NCBI GenBank assembly: GCA_002104535.1
Contig: NBOG01000006.1
Coordinates: 237,817 to 301,816, forward strand
DNA from: Cognaticolwellia sediminilitoris
GTDB lineage: Bacteria; Pseudomonadota; Gammaproteobacteria; Enterobacterales; Alteromonadaceae
DNA: 64,000 nt
Direction of reading: 5' to 3'
The first letter of the stretch is position 1, and every line of letters starts with the position of its first letter. The translations under genes were made by a program, and so were the position numbers. A model generated the notes under the pieces. The model made no database searches and was not told the origin of the DNA. It saw nothing but the letters and a program-made list of their open reading frames with translations. Below are positions 35,605 to 45,551 of this stretch, in pieces.

Positions 35605-37956
35605 TTAAGCATAGTAATCAACCCCAGTTGATGAAGCTTTAACCACATTCATCACTGAATTATCATTTTCGCTCATTTCACTGTCAGCTAATTCACCATT
35701 TTGGCCATGAGTATTACCTTCATTTGTGCCTTCGCCATTTTGTTCCTTCGCTTGACGTTGTTCTATATTGGCATCTCCAACATCAACGCCACTTTCAGCT
35801 AGCATTTCACGTAATTTACCCATATTTTGCTCAAGTGCGTCTTTCGCTTGCTGGTTTTGTACTACAAATTGCACTGCAGCTTGTTCATTTTGTAAATTCA
35901 CACGAATATGAATATTGCCCATTTCTGGCGGGTCAAGTTGGATCTCAACTTGCTGGATCTTTTGATTGATCATCACCATGACTTTATCTTTGACCGCATT
36001 AGCAAAATCTTTACGGTAAATTGCAATCGTTTCTGCATTCAGAGCGGTAATTGACTTCTGTGTTTGTACCGTACTAGTCGTTATTTTATTGGTAATACTT
36101 TCGAAGCTTTGCTCTTGCTGCATAGCTAATTCACTAGGGCTAATCATAGACTTCGTCGCTTGAGCATCTAATGTTTGATTAAAAGCTGAAGCTATCTTGT
36201 CAGCTTGTGGCATCAATTTATCATTATCAATTTTGGCTAATTTTTCCGAATCTCCGACCGCTGACTTTTCCAAAACTTCTTTCGTTGTTATCTTCTGTTC
36301 AGTTTCACCCTGGCTTCGAGAAGTTGCAGCATGAATCACTGTTGCAGTACTTTGGTTTATCGTACGAGGTTGCAATACTTCGTTATCGACTATTGTTTTT
36401 AAATCAACTTTATTTGGCTGAGCTTCACTTTGCACATTATTCCCTTGCACATTCACGTTAGGGCTTTCTGTTGCAGTTTTTTTACTTTCAACAATGAGTT
36501 CCTGATTAAGTACACCTTTAGAACTTGTTTGTTCAAATTCATTATTTTCACTGGCTGCCATTTTTTCTAAATCATCATTTACTAGCATATTTTTTACTGC
36601 TAGTTCATTTGACGGTTCTAACACTGGTCCAATAGTCTGACGCTTTTCCTTAAATAAAACTGTATTGTTCATTCCACTATTTAAACCTGTGGATTTTGTA
36701 GAATCAACTATCGCTTTAACGCGCTTGTCATCAACCTTTTTAATACCGGCTTCTAAATTAAATACAATTTCTTTTCCTTCACCGTCAGGCTTACTAATAA
36801 CTTTACTTTCATTGATTACCTTGTCTAACACCACATTTTCTATAGTTGAATTAACTTTTTGCTCTGCACCAGAAATTTTCAACACCGGCTTGAGATCATT
36901 ATTTGATGATTTAACAGAAGTATCTTGCTCTACCATCAACTTATTAGTTTCAAGAAGTTGTTTCGCGCTAGCCGAAGATTGATCTACTTTTAACACATCA
37001 TTTTTAATAGTTGGCTCGCTAGCACTAACTTCAGTAGCCTTTTTGGTAATAAAGTTTTTCGCACCATTCAACATTTTAAGCAGGTCAACAGCATCGTCAG
37101 TTTCGCTTTCTTTGACCAAAACATTACTCGGTTGCCCTTCTTGTAATTTAATTTGAGCATGGAACGATAAATCGACAGCCGGTTTTTTCTCTGTGTTAGT
37201 GACAATAACATCAGGTTTAAGTACTTTGTCACTTTCCTCATTTCCCTCAACTTCCGCATTTAAAGGTGAAACAGGGATGGGTAAGATTTCCGCGTCATTA
37301 TTTCTAGCAATTTTAGCAATCAAATGACCTGTGTCTAAAGGCTTATTCTCCGCTAAAGTATCCTCACTTTCAGCGTCGATTAACTCTGCGACTAATTGCT
37401 CACCATTAACAGTTGGTGCAACAGGTAATATTTCTGCATTATCAACTAACTTTAATTTAGTAGATAAATCTGTTGTTAACGATTTGTCGTCAATCGGTAA
37501 AGGTAGCGGTAATATTTGGCCATCATCGGTGCTTTTTAATTGCTCAATTAACGCTAAATTATCAATCGGAGATGGTACAGATAAAACATGTGCATTTCGA
37601 CTATCTAATCCCGCTGTAGCTAACGGTTTATCTACTTGAATTTTGTCTGTGTTAACTTTCTCTGCTTCAGGTTTTGAGATAGGCCCATCGCTTTTAACTT
37701 CAATCGACTTTACTTGCTTTGTTTCAATAGTACTTTTATCAACCGGTGGCTGATTGTTTGCCGCTTTAGACGCAGAGTTGCCGTTTTCTTCGCTTTTAGT
37801 TTGCTTTACAGCCGGCTCTTTCTTGGGATAATGTTGCTCCATTGCATCAGAAAATGCGCTAGACTTCGCTTGACCAATTATTGACGAATCACCCTTAGCA
37901 CCTTTTAAATCAGGTGTTTGAGCAACATCTACAGATAATAAACTGACTTGTGACAT
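35605..37956 (-). CDS. fliK: Flagellar hook-length control protein FliK
   Basis: A 783-residue protein, long for FliK. Residues 1-600 are low-complexity, rich in K, S, T, E, N and V, as expected for a molecular ruler; they include three I-L-P-(x)-P repeats around residues 148-230. The C-terminal Flg_hook domain (about 640-740) contains I-Q-Q-V-E-I-Q-L-D-P-P-E-M-G-N-I-H-I-R-V and L-R-E-M-L-A-E-S-G-V. That domain contacts FlhB to switch export specificity. A good sigma-54 site lies about 66 bp upstream, so fliK begins its own unit running to flhB. Confidence 0.93.
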   Translation of the reverse strand: MSQVSLLSVDVAQTPDLKGAKGDSSIIGQAKSSAFSDAMEQHYPKKEPAVKQTKSEENGNSASKAANNQPPVDKSTIETKQVKSIEVKSDGPISKPEAEKVNTDKIQVDKPLATAGLDSRNAHVLSVPSPIDNLALIEQLKSTDDGQILPLPLPIDDKSLTTDLSTKLKLVDNAEILPVAPTVNGEQLVAELIDAESEDTLAENKPLDTGHLIAKIARNNDAEILPIPVSPLNAEVEGNEESDKVLKPDVIVTNTEKKPAVDLSFHAQIKLQEGQPSNVLVKESETDDAVDLLKMLNGAKNFITKKATEVSASEPTIKNDVLKVDQSSASAKQLLETNKLMVEQDTSVKSSNNDLKPVLKISGAEQKVNSTIENVVLDKVINESKVISKPDGEGKEIVFNLEAGIKKVDDKRVKAIVDSTKSTGLNSGMNNTVLFKEKRQTIGPVLEPSNELAVKNMLVNDDLEKMAASENNEFEQTSSKGVLNQELIVESKKTATESPNVNVQGNNVQSEAQPNKVDLKTIVDNEVLQPRTINQSTATVIHAATSRSQGETEQKITTKEVLEKSAVGDSEKLAKIDNDKLMPQADKIASAFNQTLDAQATKSMISPSELAMQQEQSFESITNKITTSTVQTQKSITALNAETIAIYRKDFANAVKDKVMVMINQKIQQVEIQLDPPEMGNIHIRVNLQNEQAAVQFVVQNQQAKDALEQNMGKLREMLAESGVDVGDANIEQRQAKEQNGEGTNEGNTHGQNGELADSEMSENDNSVMNVVKASSTGVDYYA

Positions 37957-38021
37957 AACAGACCTTCTTATGCGTTGACCTTACAGCAATTCAACAAATT
38001 ATTTTACAATTGTCGTTAAGA

Positions 38022-38040
38022 AAGCAAAATCCGTTCCAAA
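38022..38040 (-). promoter_or_regulatory. Sigma-54 promoter of fliK
   Basis: The minus strand reads TTTGGAACGGATTTTGCTTT: GG-N10-GC with -12 TTGCT and -24 TGGAACG. It lies in the 178-bp gap between fliJ and fliK. Confidence 0.8.
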
Positions 38041-38134
38041 TGGTTATTTAAAATAAATTTCGCGAAGGGTATCTAAGAAAAAGTAAAGTTAGCCCAATGC
38101 TTGCAATGAATTACGTGATTTTATAAAGACTCGA

Positions 38135-38569
38135 TCAAATACGACGGCGGATAAATTGTTGGGTGGCAATTTCATCAAACATTTTTTGTTCTTGCCTATC
38201 AGCTAGTAGACGCTGAGCTGTCAGTTTTTTATCACGTAATAATTCTACTGCCTGTACTTTTCGTCGTTGCTCTAACCATTGTTTTCTTCTTGTTTCAACT
38301 AATGATTTGGCTTGATGTGCGGCAACTTTAACTTGTTGAGCAGCATTATCTAATTTGGCGATAAAAGCATGAAAATGACTATACGTTGCACTATCAATCC
38401 CCTCAAGTGAACGCTGATTAAGCCGCTTCATGTACTCTAAACGATAGTCACTCACGCTCTTTAAACGCTCTTTGTGTTGTTGATAATCTAATTCAGCTGC
38501 TTGTAATTCCTTTGATGCTTTTTTTTCTTTATCTAGCTCAAATTTATATAAGGTATTTAACTGTTTCAT
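38135..38569 (-). CDS. fliJ: Flagellar export chaperone FliJ
   Basis: A 144-residue, highly charged helical coiled-coil protein, the central stalk of the export ATPase. It has little conserved sequence but the right length, composition (K/Q/E/R-rich), N-terminal pattern and position 19 bp after fliI. The C-terminus is basic (Q-Q-F-I-R-R-R-I). It ends the fliEFGHIJ unit. Confidence 0.92.
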   Translation of the reverse strand: MKQLNTLYKFELDKEKKASKELQAAELDYQQHKERLKSVSDYRLEYMKRLNQRSLEGIDSATYSHFHAFIAKLDNAAQQVKVAAHQAKSLVETRRKQWLEQRRKVQAVELLRDKKLTAQRLLADRQEQKMFDEIATQQFIRRRI

Positions 38570-38588
38570 TGTTTTAATGACCTTTTAG

Positions 38589-39953
38589 CTATTGAGCTGA
38601 TTGATTTTGTTGTGCATGAGCTTGTGCCGCTGCCAAGACTTCTTGTAACTGAGTTAAGCTTTGATCATACGGAATAATTTCAAGCATTTTTTGTTGTAAG
38701 AAGAACTGTATAACTGGTTGTAAATCAATAGCCTGATCTATTCGAGGGTCGGTACCTTTGCTATAAGCACCGATCGAAATAAGATCTTTGTTTTCTTGAT
38801 AAAGCGAATAAACTTGTCGTAACTGCCTTGCAAGTTGTTGATGCTCTTCACTGGTCACCATCGGCATAACACGACTTATTGAACCTTCGATATCAACGGC
38901 AGGATAATGTCCAGCATCTGCAAGTTTTCTCGATAAAACAATATGGCCATCTAGAATAGCACGTGCCGCGTCGGCAATAGGGTCTTGTAGATCATCCCCT
39001 TCAGTTAGTACGGTAAAAAAAGCACTGATGGAGCCTTGTCCATCGCCACCATTACCTGCACGTTCTACTAATTGCGGTAATTTAGAGAAAACAGAAGGCG
39101 GATAGCCTTTAGTCGCTGGGGGCTCGCCAACCGCTAATGCAATTTCACGTTGCGCTTGTGCATAACGTGTAATTGAGTCAACCAGTAATAAAACCTTCAA
39201 ACCTTGATCGCGAAAGTATTCACTGATTTGTACCGCGGTTTCACAACCTTTAAGGCGCATTAAAGGCGAATTATCCGCCGGCGCCGCTACAACAACTGAG
39301 CGAGCACGACCTTCTTCACCTAATATTTCTTCAATAAATTCTTTAACTTCTCGGCCACGTTCACCAATTAATCCCACCACAATAACATCAGCATTTGTGC
39401 CTCGAGTCATCATACCTAGCAAGACACTTTTACCGACACCAGAGCCAGCAAATAAGCCCATACGCTGTCCAACACCAACGGTTAAAAAGCTATTTATCGA
39501 ACGTACACCAACATCTAGCGGCTCAGTAATAGCACGACGTGAAAGTGGGTTTATGGGTTTACTGTCATATTGATAACTGTCAGAGGTTTTTATTGGACCT
39601 TTACCATCAAGTGGCTTTCCTACACCATCGACAACTCGGCCCAATAAGTCCATTGATAGCGGTAAGCGTGCTTTAGTTGAAAGTGGTACTACACGTGCGC
39701 CGGGTAAAACGCCTTGTAAACTTTGCTCGGGCATTAAAAAGGTAATATCTTGGGCAAAACCAACAATTTCAGCAATGAGGTCGCCTTGTGAAGTTTCGAC
39801 TAAACATTGACTACCCACCGGTGCTTTTACCCCGACAGCCTCTAATGTTAAACCAACGACACGTACTAAACGCCCAGCCACTGACACACTGTGTGGGTGA
39901 ATTAGATTTTCACAGTTTTTTAAACGTTCAGTGATTCGGTTTATATCGACCAT
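38589..39953 (-). CDS. fliI: Flagellum-specific export ATPase FliI
   Basis: A 454-residue hexameric ATPase related to F1-beta. Walker A A169-G-S-G-V-G-K175-S and the [15 protein letters not shown] block are intact. Walker B is L-L-L-V-D-S-I-T-R. An N-terminal beta-barrel and a C-terminal helical domain complete it. It works with FliH and FliJ to deliver export substrates to FlhA. The gap to fliH is 56 bp. Confidence 0.97.
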   Translation of the reverse strand: MVDINRITERLKNCENLIHPHSVSVAGRLVRVVGLTLEAVGVKAPVGSQCLVETSQGDLIAEIVGFAQDITFLMPEQSLQGVLPGARVVPLSTKARLPLSMDLLGRVVDGVGKPLDGKGPIKTSDSYQYDSKPINPLSRRAITEPLDVGVRSINSFLTVGVGQRMGLFAGSGVGKSVLLGMMTRGTNADVIVVGLIGERGREVKEFIEEILGEEGRARSVVVAAPADNSPLMRLKGCETAVQISEYFRDQGLKVLLLVDSITRYAQAQREIALAVGEPPATKGYPPSVFSKLPQLVERAGNGGDGQGSISAFFTVLTEGDDLQDPIADAARAILDGHIVLSRKLADAGHYPAVDIEGSISRVMPMVTSEEHQQLARQLRQVYSLYQENKDLISIGAYSKGTDPRIDQAIDLQPVIQFFLQQKMLEIIPYDQSLTQLQEVLAAAQAHAQQNQSAQ

Positions 39954-40009
39954 CGATTATTCACGCTTGGTTAATAGAGTTTAAAATACACATTTATTAT
40001 GTGTAGAAA

Positions 40010-40810
40010 TTATTGATGCAAAGCATCCTGTAAGAATGCTTCCAATACTTCGTTCAAGCGTGACTTTACACTTAAGTCAATACTCGACGTACTATTTTCA
40101 ATTTGACAACTACCTGGGATTAATTGTGGAGCAGCCAATAACCGCCAGCCTTGCTCTTTGATATGATCCGCACCAAATTGTTCTTCAACTAATTTTATAT
40201 CTTGTGGATTGAGTAATATTTGCGTTTCTGACGTTTGACCCGGTAAAGCTTTAATGCCTTCAGCAATGGCTGACAACAAAATATCAGGATTCGTTTTCGC
40301 TTCATGCTTCGTTACGGCTTGAGTTAATTGCACCACTAATTGTAAAAGTTGCGCTTCGACATTTTTTTCAACGTTTGTAAAAGGTTGATGCAATTGTTCA
40401 AGTAAGCTTTGCATTTGAGCAATTTGCTCATCGCTAGTTTCTTTTCCTAGTGCTAAACCTTCGGCTTTACCCTCTTCGAGACCAGTTATTAGCCCTTCTT
40501 GATGTCCGCTGACTTTTCCTTCTTCAATACCTAGCGTAAAACCTTCTTCTTTACCTTGATTAAAACCTTCTTCGTAGGCAGCTTGCCGAATAGACTCTAT
40601 TTCTTGTGCAGTTAAAGGCTCAGGTTCGGCTATTTCTGTTTCTTCAGGTGGTTCATAACGCCAGGTACGCGATTTACCTAATGCATTTGTTTGACCGTCA
40701 TCTTGGTTTTCATCTAATTGAACATCGGGTACTTTCCAAGCATCCACTCTTGGCGTTTCACCAGAACCAGATGCCGTCGTTGCAGCGTTTTGCTCAGATT
40801 CCGACTTCAT
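40010..40810 (-). CDS. fliH: Flagellar export ATPase regulator FliH
   Basis: A 266-residue protein. A long polar N-terminus (1-70) is followed by a stretch of G-x3-G repeats around 95-145 (E-E-G-F-N-Q-G-K-E-E-G, then E-E-G-K-x-x-G), the hallmark FliH helix-packing region. The C-terminal domain binds FliI. FliH tethers the ATPase to FliN at the C-ring. It is 24 bp after fliG. Confidence 0.95.
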   Translation of the reverse strand: MKSESEQNAATTASGSGETPRVDAWKVPDVQLDENQDDGQTNALGKSRTWRYEPPEETEIAEPEPLTAQEIESIRQAAYEEGFNQGKEEGFTLGIEEGKVSGHQEGLITGLEEGKAEGLALGKETSDEQIAQMQSLLEQLHQPFTNVEKNVEAQLLQLVVQLTQAVTKHEAKTNPDILLSAIAEGIKALPGQTSETQILLNPQDIKLVEEQFGADHIKEQGWRLLAAPQLIPGSCQIENSTSSIDLSVKSRLNEVLEAFLQDALHQ

Positions 40811-40834
40811 AATTGAGCGCTCTTAAATTCAAAA

Positions 40835-41884
40835 TTATAAGAATTCATCGCCACCACCACCACCGCCAAGCATAATTTCGCCAGCGTCAGATAGTCGACG
40901 AGCAATTGAAAGAATTTCTTTTTGCGCAGCTTCCACTTCACTAATACGAACTGGCCCCATGGCTTCAAGATCATCAATTAACATTTCTGCAGCTCGTTTT
41001 GACATATTGTTCATGATTTTTTCTCTTAAGGCCTCATCGGCACCCTTAAGCGCTTTCATCAAGGCATCTTGTGCAACTTCTCTTAAGATTGCTTGAATAC
41101 CTCTATCATCAACATCAGCAATATTTTCAAAGACAAACATTAAGTCTTGAATTTGTTGACTCATTTCTTCGTCATGCTCACGAATTGAGTCCATCAACAT
41201 GCCTTCAACATTAGTATCAAGATAGTTCATGATATCGGCTGCAGCTTTCAGGCCGCCCATTTTCGCAGCTTGTGCGCCAGCTTGACCAGCAAACTGTTTC
41301 TCCATAATCTCATTTAATTCTTGTAGTGCTGCCGGTTGCACTTCTTCTAAATTAGCAATACGCATCATCAAGTCTAAGCGTACTTTTTCAGCAAACTGAG
41401 TCATTATTTCAGCTGACTGCTCAGGCGCGAGATAAGATAAAACGATGGTTTGAATTTGAGGATGCTCATTACGAATAATGTTAGCAACTTGCTTAGAGTC
41501 CATCCATTTCAATGAGTCTAGACCTTTAGCTCCACCACCCATAACGATTTGTTCAATAAGGTTGCCAGCACGATCTTCACCTAATGCAGCAGTTAACGCT
41601 TTACGAACAAACTCTTCACTTTGGAAACCGATAGTAGAAAAGTTCTGGATTTCATCAATAAATAATTTATGCACGGCGCTAATTTTTTGTTGGGTAAAAT
41701 CTTCCATACCGGCCATGATCGTACCCACTCTTTGCACCTGCTTTGGCTCAAGCAGTTTCAAAATTTGTGCAGCATCTTCTTCTGAAAGGCTTAATAGTAA
41801 AATCGCAGCTTTTTCAGAACCATCGAGCTTATTTACGTCAAATCCAGACGGTTGCTCGGCTAACTCTTGAATTTCATCACTCAT
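40835..41884 (-). CDS. fliG: Flagellar motor switch protein FliG
   Basis: A 349-residue rotor protein. The N-terminal domain binds FliF; the middle domain carries the E-H-P-Q-I-Q motif; the C-terminal domain has charged residues that contact the stators (D-D-R-G-I-Q-A-I-L-R-E-V, D-D-L-E-A-M-G-P-V-R-I-S-E-V-E). The tail ends with a glycine run (M-L-G-G-G-G-G-G-D-E-F-L), longer than in E. coli. Its start overlaps the fliF end by eight bases. Confidence 0.97.
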   Translation of the reverse strand: MSDEIQELAEQPSGFDVNKLDGSEKAAILLLSLSEEDAAQILKLLEPKQVQRVGTIMAGMEDFTQQKISAVHKLFIDEIQNFSTIGFQSEEFVRKALTAALGEDRAGNLIEQIVMGGGAKGLDSLKWMDSKQVANIIRNEHPQIQTIVLSYLAPEQSAEIMTQFAEKVRLDLMMRIANLEEVQPAALQELNEIMEKQFAGQAGAQAAKMGGLKAAADIMNYLDTNVEGMLMDSIREHDEEMSQQIQDLMFVFENIADVDDRGIQAILREVAQDALMKALKGADEALREKIMNNMSKRAAEMLIDDLEAMGPVRISEVEAAQKEILSIARRLSDAGEIMLGGGGGGDEFL

Positions 41885-43601
41885 CTTCGTTCAACCAACT
41901 TTTAACTACTTGCGATGATAGTTCTGGCTCATTCGCCACTAATGCTCGAATAGCTTTTAAGACATCTTCATCACGGTGTAAATCAGGTAATTGTAAACTA
42001 CCATCAGGAGCGAAGCCAACGGCGCCAGCATCAAATTCAGATGTTAACATATCCATGGTTTCATCACCCAAATCAATATGACTATCAAGCGATTTGTCGC
42101 CATAGTCATCCGGCGTTTGATCTGGATTAATTAAGCGTTTCAGCATCGGACGTACTACAGAGAAGAATAGTACAGCGATTAAAAATACCGCGCCAATAAG
42201 TTTGGCATATTTGAACACTGTAGGGTCTTTCCATAATGGTAACTCTTCCACTTCAATCACGTCTGCACGAGAAAATGGTAATGTAACAACGTCTAATGAA
42301 TCGCCGCGTTGTAAATCAAAACCAATACTGCCCTGCAGTAAGCGACGAATATTAGCCATTTCTTGTACTGATCGCGGTGTCGGTGTTGGCTGACCTTCAG
42401 CATTTACTTCAGGTAAATAATCTAAAGCCACTGAGACACTAATGCGTCTAATAACACCTGTTTGTTGCTTGGTATAACTAATAGCTTCGTCCAGTTCATA
42501 ATTACGAGTAGATTCGGTATGTTTGCGACCCGGCATTACTTTTTGTTGGCTATTGCCGGTAGCATCTTCAGGAATATTGCTGTCAAGTGGTGGCTGGTTA
42601 GTTAACGCGCCTGGTATACCACCGAGTAAGCCACCGATAGTATTATCTTCGACTTTCATTTCGCTACGTAAAGCAGGTAAGTCTGGGTTATATCGACGTT
42701 GAGTTTCTTCAGTGTTGGTAAAGTCCATAGCAACGTCAACTTGCGCGGTATAATTACCTAAGCCGACCACTGGAATTAAAATCGAGTCGATTTTATCCAT
42801 GTATTCTTGTTCACGTTTTTGCTCAATTTCAAATTCTTTGCGTGAACGTGACGAAACTGAATCTTGTGATCCTGAGTTTAATAAACGGCCATTTTGATCG
42901 GTTACTGTCACGCGGTTTGGGTCAAGGCTCTGCACGGCTGAAGCGACGATATCGACGACCGAGTCAACTTCTTCTTCAGAAAGTAAACGACCGCGACGTA
43001 GTGTTAAGACCACAGTAGCAGATGGATTTTTTTCGCGTTTTGCAAAAATGTTTTCACGAGGAATGGCTAACAAAACCCGGGCACGTGCAATAGATTGTAA
43101 TTCTTCAATGGTACGCGAAAGTTGTTGTTCGCGAGAATGTTTAAGACGTTCAGTTTCTAGCCTTTGGCTAACACCAAAGCCCATATCTTGCATTAAAATT
43201 TCACTACCTTCCGAAGGGCCATCACTCAAACCTTCACGTGCAAGCATCAATTTAACGTTTTGGTATTCTTCACTTTCTACGGAAATAGTGTTGTTTTCTT
43301 GACGATAATTAATTTTATTCGCGTCAAGGTAATCCATAGTCTTGATCAGTTGCTCGGTCGGCAGTTTGGTTAAGTAACGGTACTCTGCTTGATTAGCCCA
43401 CATGATGACAAAGATAGCGATGGCTAAACAAATGGCTAATGCCATGACGATGGTAATTTGACGTAGGAAGTCAACATTACCCATGGCACCAGCTAAGCCT
43501 GACTTTTGTTCACTAACAACATCATCATCGCTATCATTAGCGACCAAGTCATTGTTACCTTCTGCCAACGCTAAACTTGTGTTGTCTGTTGTATCTGCCA
43601 C
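41877..43601 (-). CDS. fliF: Flagellar MS-ring protein FliF
   Basis: A 574-residue inner-membrane protein forming the MS ring. A first membrane helix (about 50-70) and a second near 455-475 bracket a large periplasmic region with the YscJ/FliF ring-building motifs (L-A-R-E-G-L-S-D-G; L-E-R-x-I-x-x-L-x-x-V-x-x-A-R-V type). The cytoplasmic C-terminus (after R-P-M-L-K-R-L) ends in L-x-x-W-L-N-E-D-E, the FliG-binding tail. It is 72 bp after fliE. Confidence 0.97.
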   Translation of the reverse strand: MADTTDNTSLALAEGNNDLVANDSDDDVVSEQKSGLAGAMGNVDFLRQITIVMALAICLAIAIFVIMWANQAEYRYLTKLPTEQLIKTMDYLDANKINYRQENNTISVESEEYQNVKLMLAREGLSDGPSEGSEILMQDMGFGVSQRLETERLKHSREQQLSRTIEELQSIARARVLLAIPRENIFAKREKNPSATVVLTLRRGRLLSEEEVDSVVDIVASAVQSLDPNRVTVTDQNGRLLNSGSQDSVSSRSRKEFEIEQKREQEYMDKIDSILIPVVGLGNYTAQVDVAMDFTNTEETQRRYNPDLPALRSEMKVEDNTIGGLLGGIPGALTNQPPLDSNIPEDATGNSQQKVMPGRKHTESTRNYELDEAISYTKQQTGVIRRISVSVALDYLPEVNAEGQPTPTPRSVQEMANIRRLLQGSIGFDLQRGDSLDVVTLPFSRADVIEVEELPLWKDPTVFKYAKLIGAVFLIAVLFFSVVRPMLKRLINPDQTPDDYGDKSLDSHIDLGDETMDMLTSEFDAGAVGFAPDGSLQLPDLHRDEDVLKAIRALVANEPELSSQVVKSWLNEDE

Positions 43602-43673
43602 TTACTTTCTCCGCATCACTGGGTATTATTCTTAAAATATTGCTTAATACTAAAGCTACTCTTCGGTGAGTAA

Positions 43674-44018
43674 CTAAACTGGCATACTCATAATTTCTTT
43701 ATAAGCTTCAACAAACTTATTACGCACCTGTACGGTCGCATCAAAAGCAATACCGGCTTTAGAGGCTGAAATCATGGTGTCAGCTAAAGTTACACTGCGA
43801 TCGCCGAGCTCAAACGCGGTACGTTTCTGTCCAGCATCAAGCTGAAGTTCGTTGACATTGTTTACCGCGTCTTTTAACAAGCTACCAAAGTCACTGCCAG
43901 CTTTATTAACGGCTGGAGTACCCATGCCACTTTCATTGCCAATGGGTAGTCTATTGCCCATGGCTTCCATCGACATACTTTGCATCTGGGCGTATAAAGA
44001 GTTGGTTTTAATATCCAT
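43674..44018 (-). CDS. fliE: Flagellar hook-basal body protein FliE
   Basis: A 114-residue rod adapter joining the MS ring and the rod. The C-terminal pattern L-A-D-T-M-I-S-A-S-K-A-G-I-A-F-D-A-T-V-Q-V-R-N-K-F-V-x-A-Y-x-E-I-M-S-M-P-V is the family signature. First gene of fliEFGHIJ, with an excellent sigma-54 site about 55 bp upstream. Confidence 0.96.
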   Translation of the reverse strand: MDIKTNSLYAQMQSMSMEAMGNRLPIGNESGMGTPAVNKAGSDFGSLLKDAVNNVNELQLDAGQKRTAFELGDRSVTLADTMISASKAGIAFDATVQVRNKFVEAYKEIMSMPV

Positions 44019-44068
44019 AGCTATCTCGCTTGCGTCAATTTCTTGTTACTTTCTATTACCTATGGTTA

Positions 44069-44087
44069 AAGCAAGCTTAGTGCCAAG
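44069..44087 (-). promoter_or_regulatory. Sigma-54 promoter of fliE
   Basis: The minus strand reads TTGGCACTAAGCTTGCTTT, which matches the TGGCAC-N5-TTGCT consensus exactly, between the flrC terminator and fliE. Confidence 0.92.
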
Positions 44088-44154
44088 CTAATAACTATAA
44101 AAAAGTCTTTAAAAAACGCTTTAAAATCAATTAAGAAGGAGGATGATAGAATTG

Positions 44155-44182
44155 AAAAAGCGACGTTGAACTCGTCGCTTTT
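44155..44182 (-). terminator. Terminator of flrBC
   Basis: On the minus strand AAAAGCGACG-AGTTCAA-CGTCGCTTTT continues into TTTC: a 10-bp stem with T-run, 29 bp after the flrC stop. Confidence 0.9.
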
Positions 44183-44210
44183 GGTGATTTACATTAGAAT
44201 ATTTTGCTGC

Positions 44211-45551
44211 TTAAGCAGGAATTTGAATACCACTGTCACGCATACGTGCAATTTTATAGCGTAATGTACGTGGGCTAATGCCTAAGCGCTCCGCAACATC
44301 TTTACGACTTCCGCGACATGCATGTAATGTATCTAAAATGATTTGGTGTTCTTGTAATTTAAGTTCACTACCTAATTTATCATTTTTGTCTGAGTCTTCT
44401 GGTTCGCTTTGAACTTTTGGGGTATCAAAGTTATCAATTAAAAGATCATTAGCATCAATACATCGATCACTTTGTAAAATTAACGCCCGTTGAATAACAT
44501 TATCGAGTTCGCGAACATTGCCCGGCCAGTCATAAGCAATAAGTTTACTTCTAGCAGCCACGGTAAATTCAGGAATAACGTTACCATCTTTTTGACAAAT
44601 TCGAGAAATAAGGTGTGTCGCTAAAGGCAAAATATCATCTCTGCGTTCATTAAGCGGCAACCAAGTTAACGGGAAAACATTTAAACGATAGTATAAATCT
44701 TCTCTAAATATACCTTCCTGTACTGCTTCTTTTAAATCTCGGTTACTCGTTGCGATGACTCTAACGTCTAAGTTAATGGTTTTTCTACCACCGATACGCT
44801 CGACTTCTCGCTCTTGTAGTACTCGTAAAATTTTTGCTTGTAAGCCTAAATCCATCTCGGTGATTTCATCAAGTAAAATGGTACCACCTTGTGCTTGTTC
44901 AAATTTACCCGGACTGGCTTGAATCGCGCCTGTGAAGGCACCTTTTTCATAACCAAATAATGTTGCTTCGAGCATATTTTCAGGAATAGCCGCACAATTA
45001 ATCGCCACAAATGGCGCTTGGCTTCTCGGTGATGAGTTATGAATATACTGAGCCAGTACTTCTTTACCCGAACCGCTTGGTCCTAACACCATTACAGAGG
45101 CTTCGGTATTGGCAACTTTTTTCGCTAATTTTAGTAACTCAACACTTTGCGCATCGGCGACCACTGGATCGCAACCTTCACTGTTTTGTAATGGCACATA
45201 TTGATTAACCATATTCAATAACACTTCTGGCGCAAACGGTTTAGCCATGTAATTACATGCGCCATCACGCATTGCTTGCACAGCATCGTCAATAGTGCCG
45301 TAAGCTGTCATGATCAATACCGGTAAGTTTGGGAAGTTATTACGGACACTTTTTAAAAGGGATAATCCAGACATGCCACCCATTTGCACATCACTGACGA
45401 CTAAATCGACAGCATGCGTTTTAAGTTTGATAAGCGCATCTTCGCCTGAATCTGCAGATAAACATTGGTAGCCTGCAAGCAGTAAAGTATCAACAAGTGC
45501 CTCTCTAAGTCCGGCATCATCTTCAACTACCATGATTTTACTTGTGGTCAT
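44211..45551 (-). CDS. flrC: Sigma-54 response regulator FlrC (FleR)
   Basis: From the ATG at 45551 (overlapping flrB by 14 bases) the product has 446 residues. A start ten codons upstream lies deeper in flrB. The receiver domain has E10-D11-D12 and phospho-acceptor D54 (V-S-D-V-Q-M). The AAA+ domain has Walker A G-P-S-G-S-G-K-E and the sigma-54 contact loop G-A-F-T-G-A. The C-terminal Fis-type helix-turn-helix is R-K-D-V-A-E-R-L-G-I-S-P-R-T-L-R-Y-K. It activates class III flagellar genes after phosphorylation by FlrB. Confidence 0.96.
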   Translation of the reverse strand: MTTSKIMVVEDDAGLREALVDTLLLAGYQCLSADSGEDALIKLKTHAVDLVVSDVQMGGMSGLSLLKSVRNNFPNLPVLIMTAYGTIDDAVQAMRDGACNYMAKPFAPEVLLNMVNQYVPLQNSEGCDPVVADAQSVELLKLAKKVANTEASVMVLGPSGSGKEVLAQYIHNSSPRSQAPFVAINCAAIPENMLEATLFGYEKGAFTGAIQASPGKFEQAQGGTILLDEITEMDLGLQAKILRVLQEREVERIGGRKTINLDVRVIATSNRDLKEAVQEGIFREDLYYRLNVFPLTWLPLNERRDDILPLATHLISRICQKDGNVIPEFTVAARSKLIAYDWPGNVRELDNVIQRALILQSDRCIDANDLLIDNFDTPKVQSEPEDSDKNDKLGSELKLQEHQIILDTLHACRGSRKDVAERLGISPRTLRYKIARMRDSGIQIPA

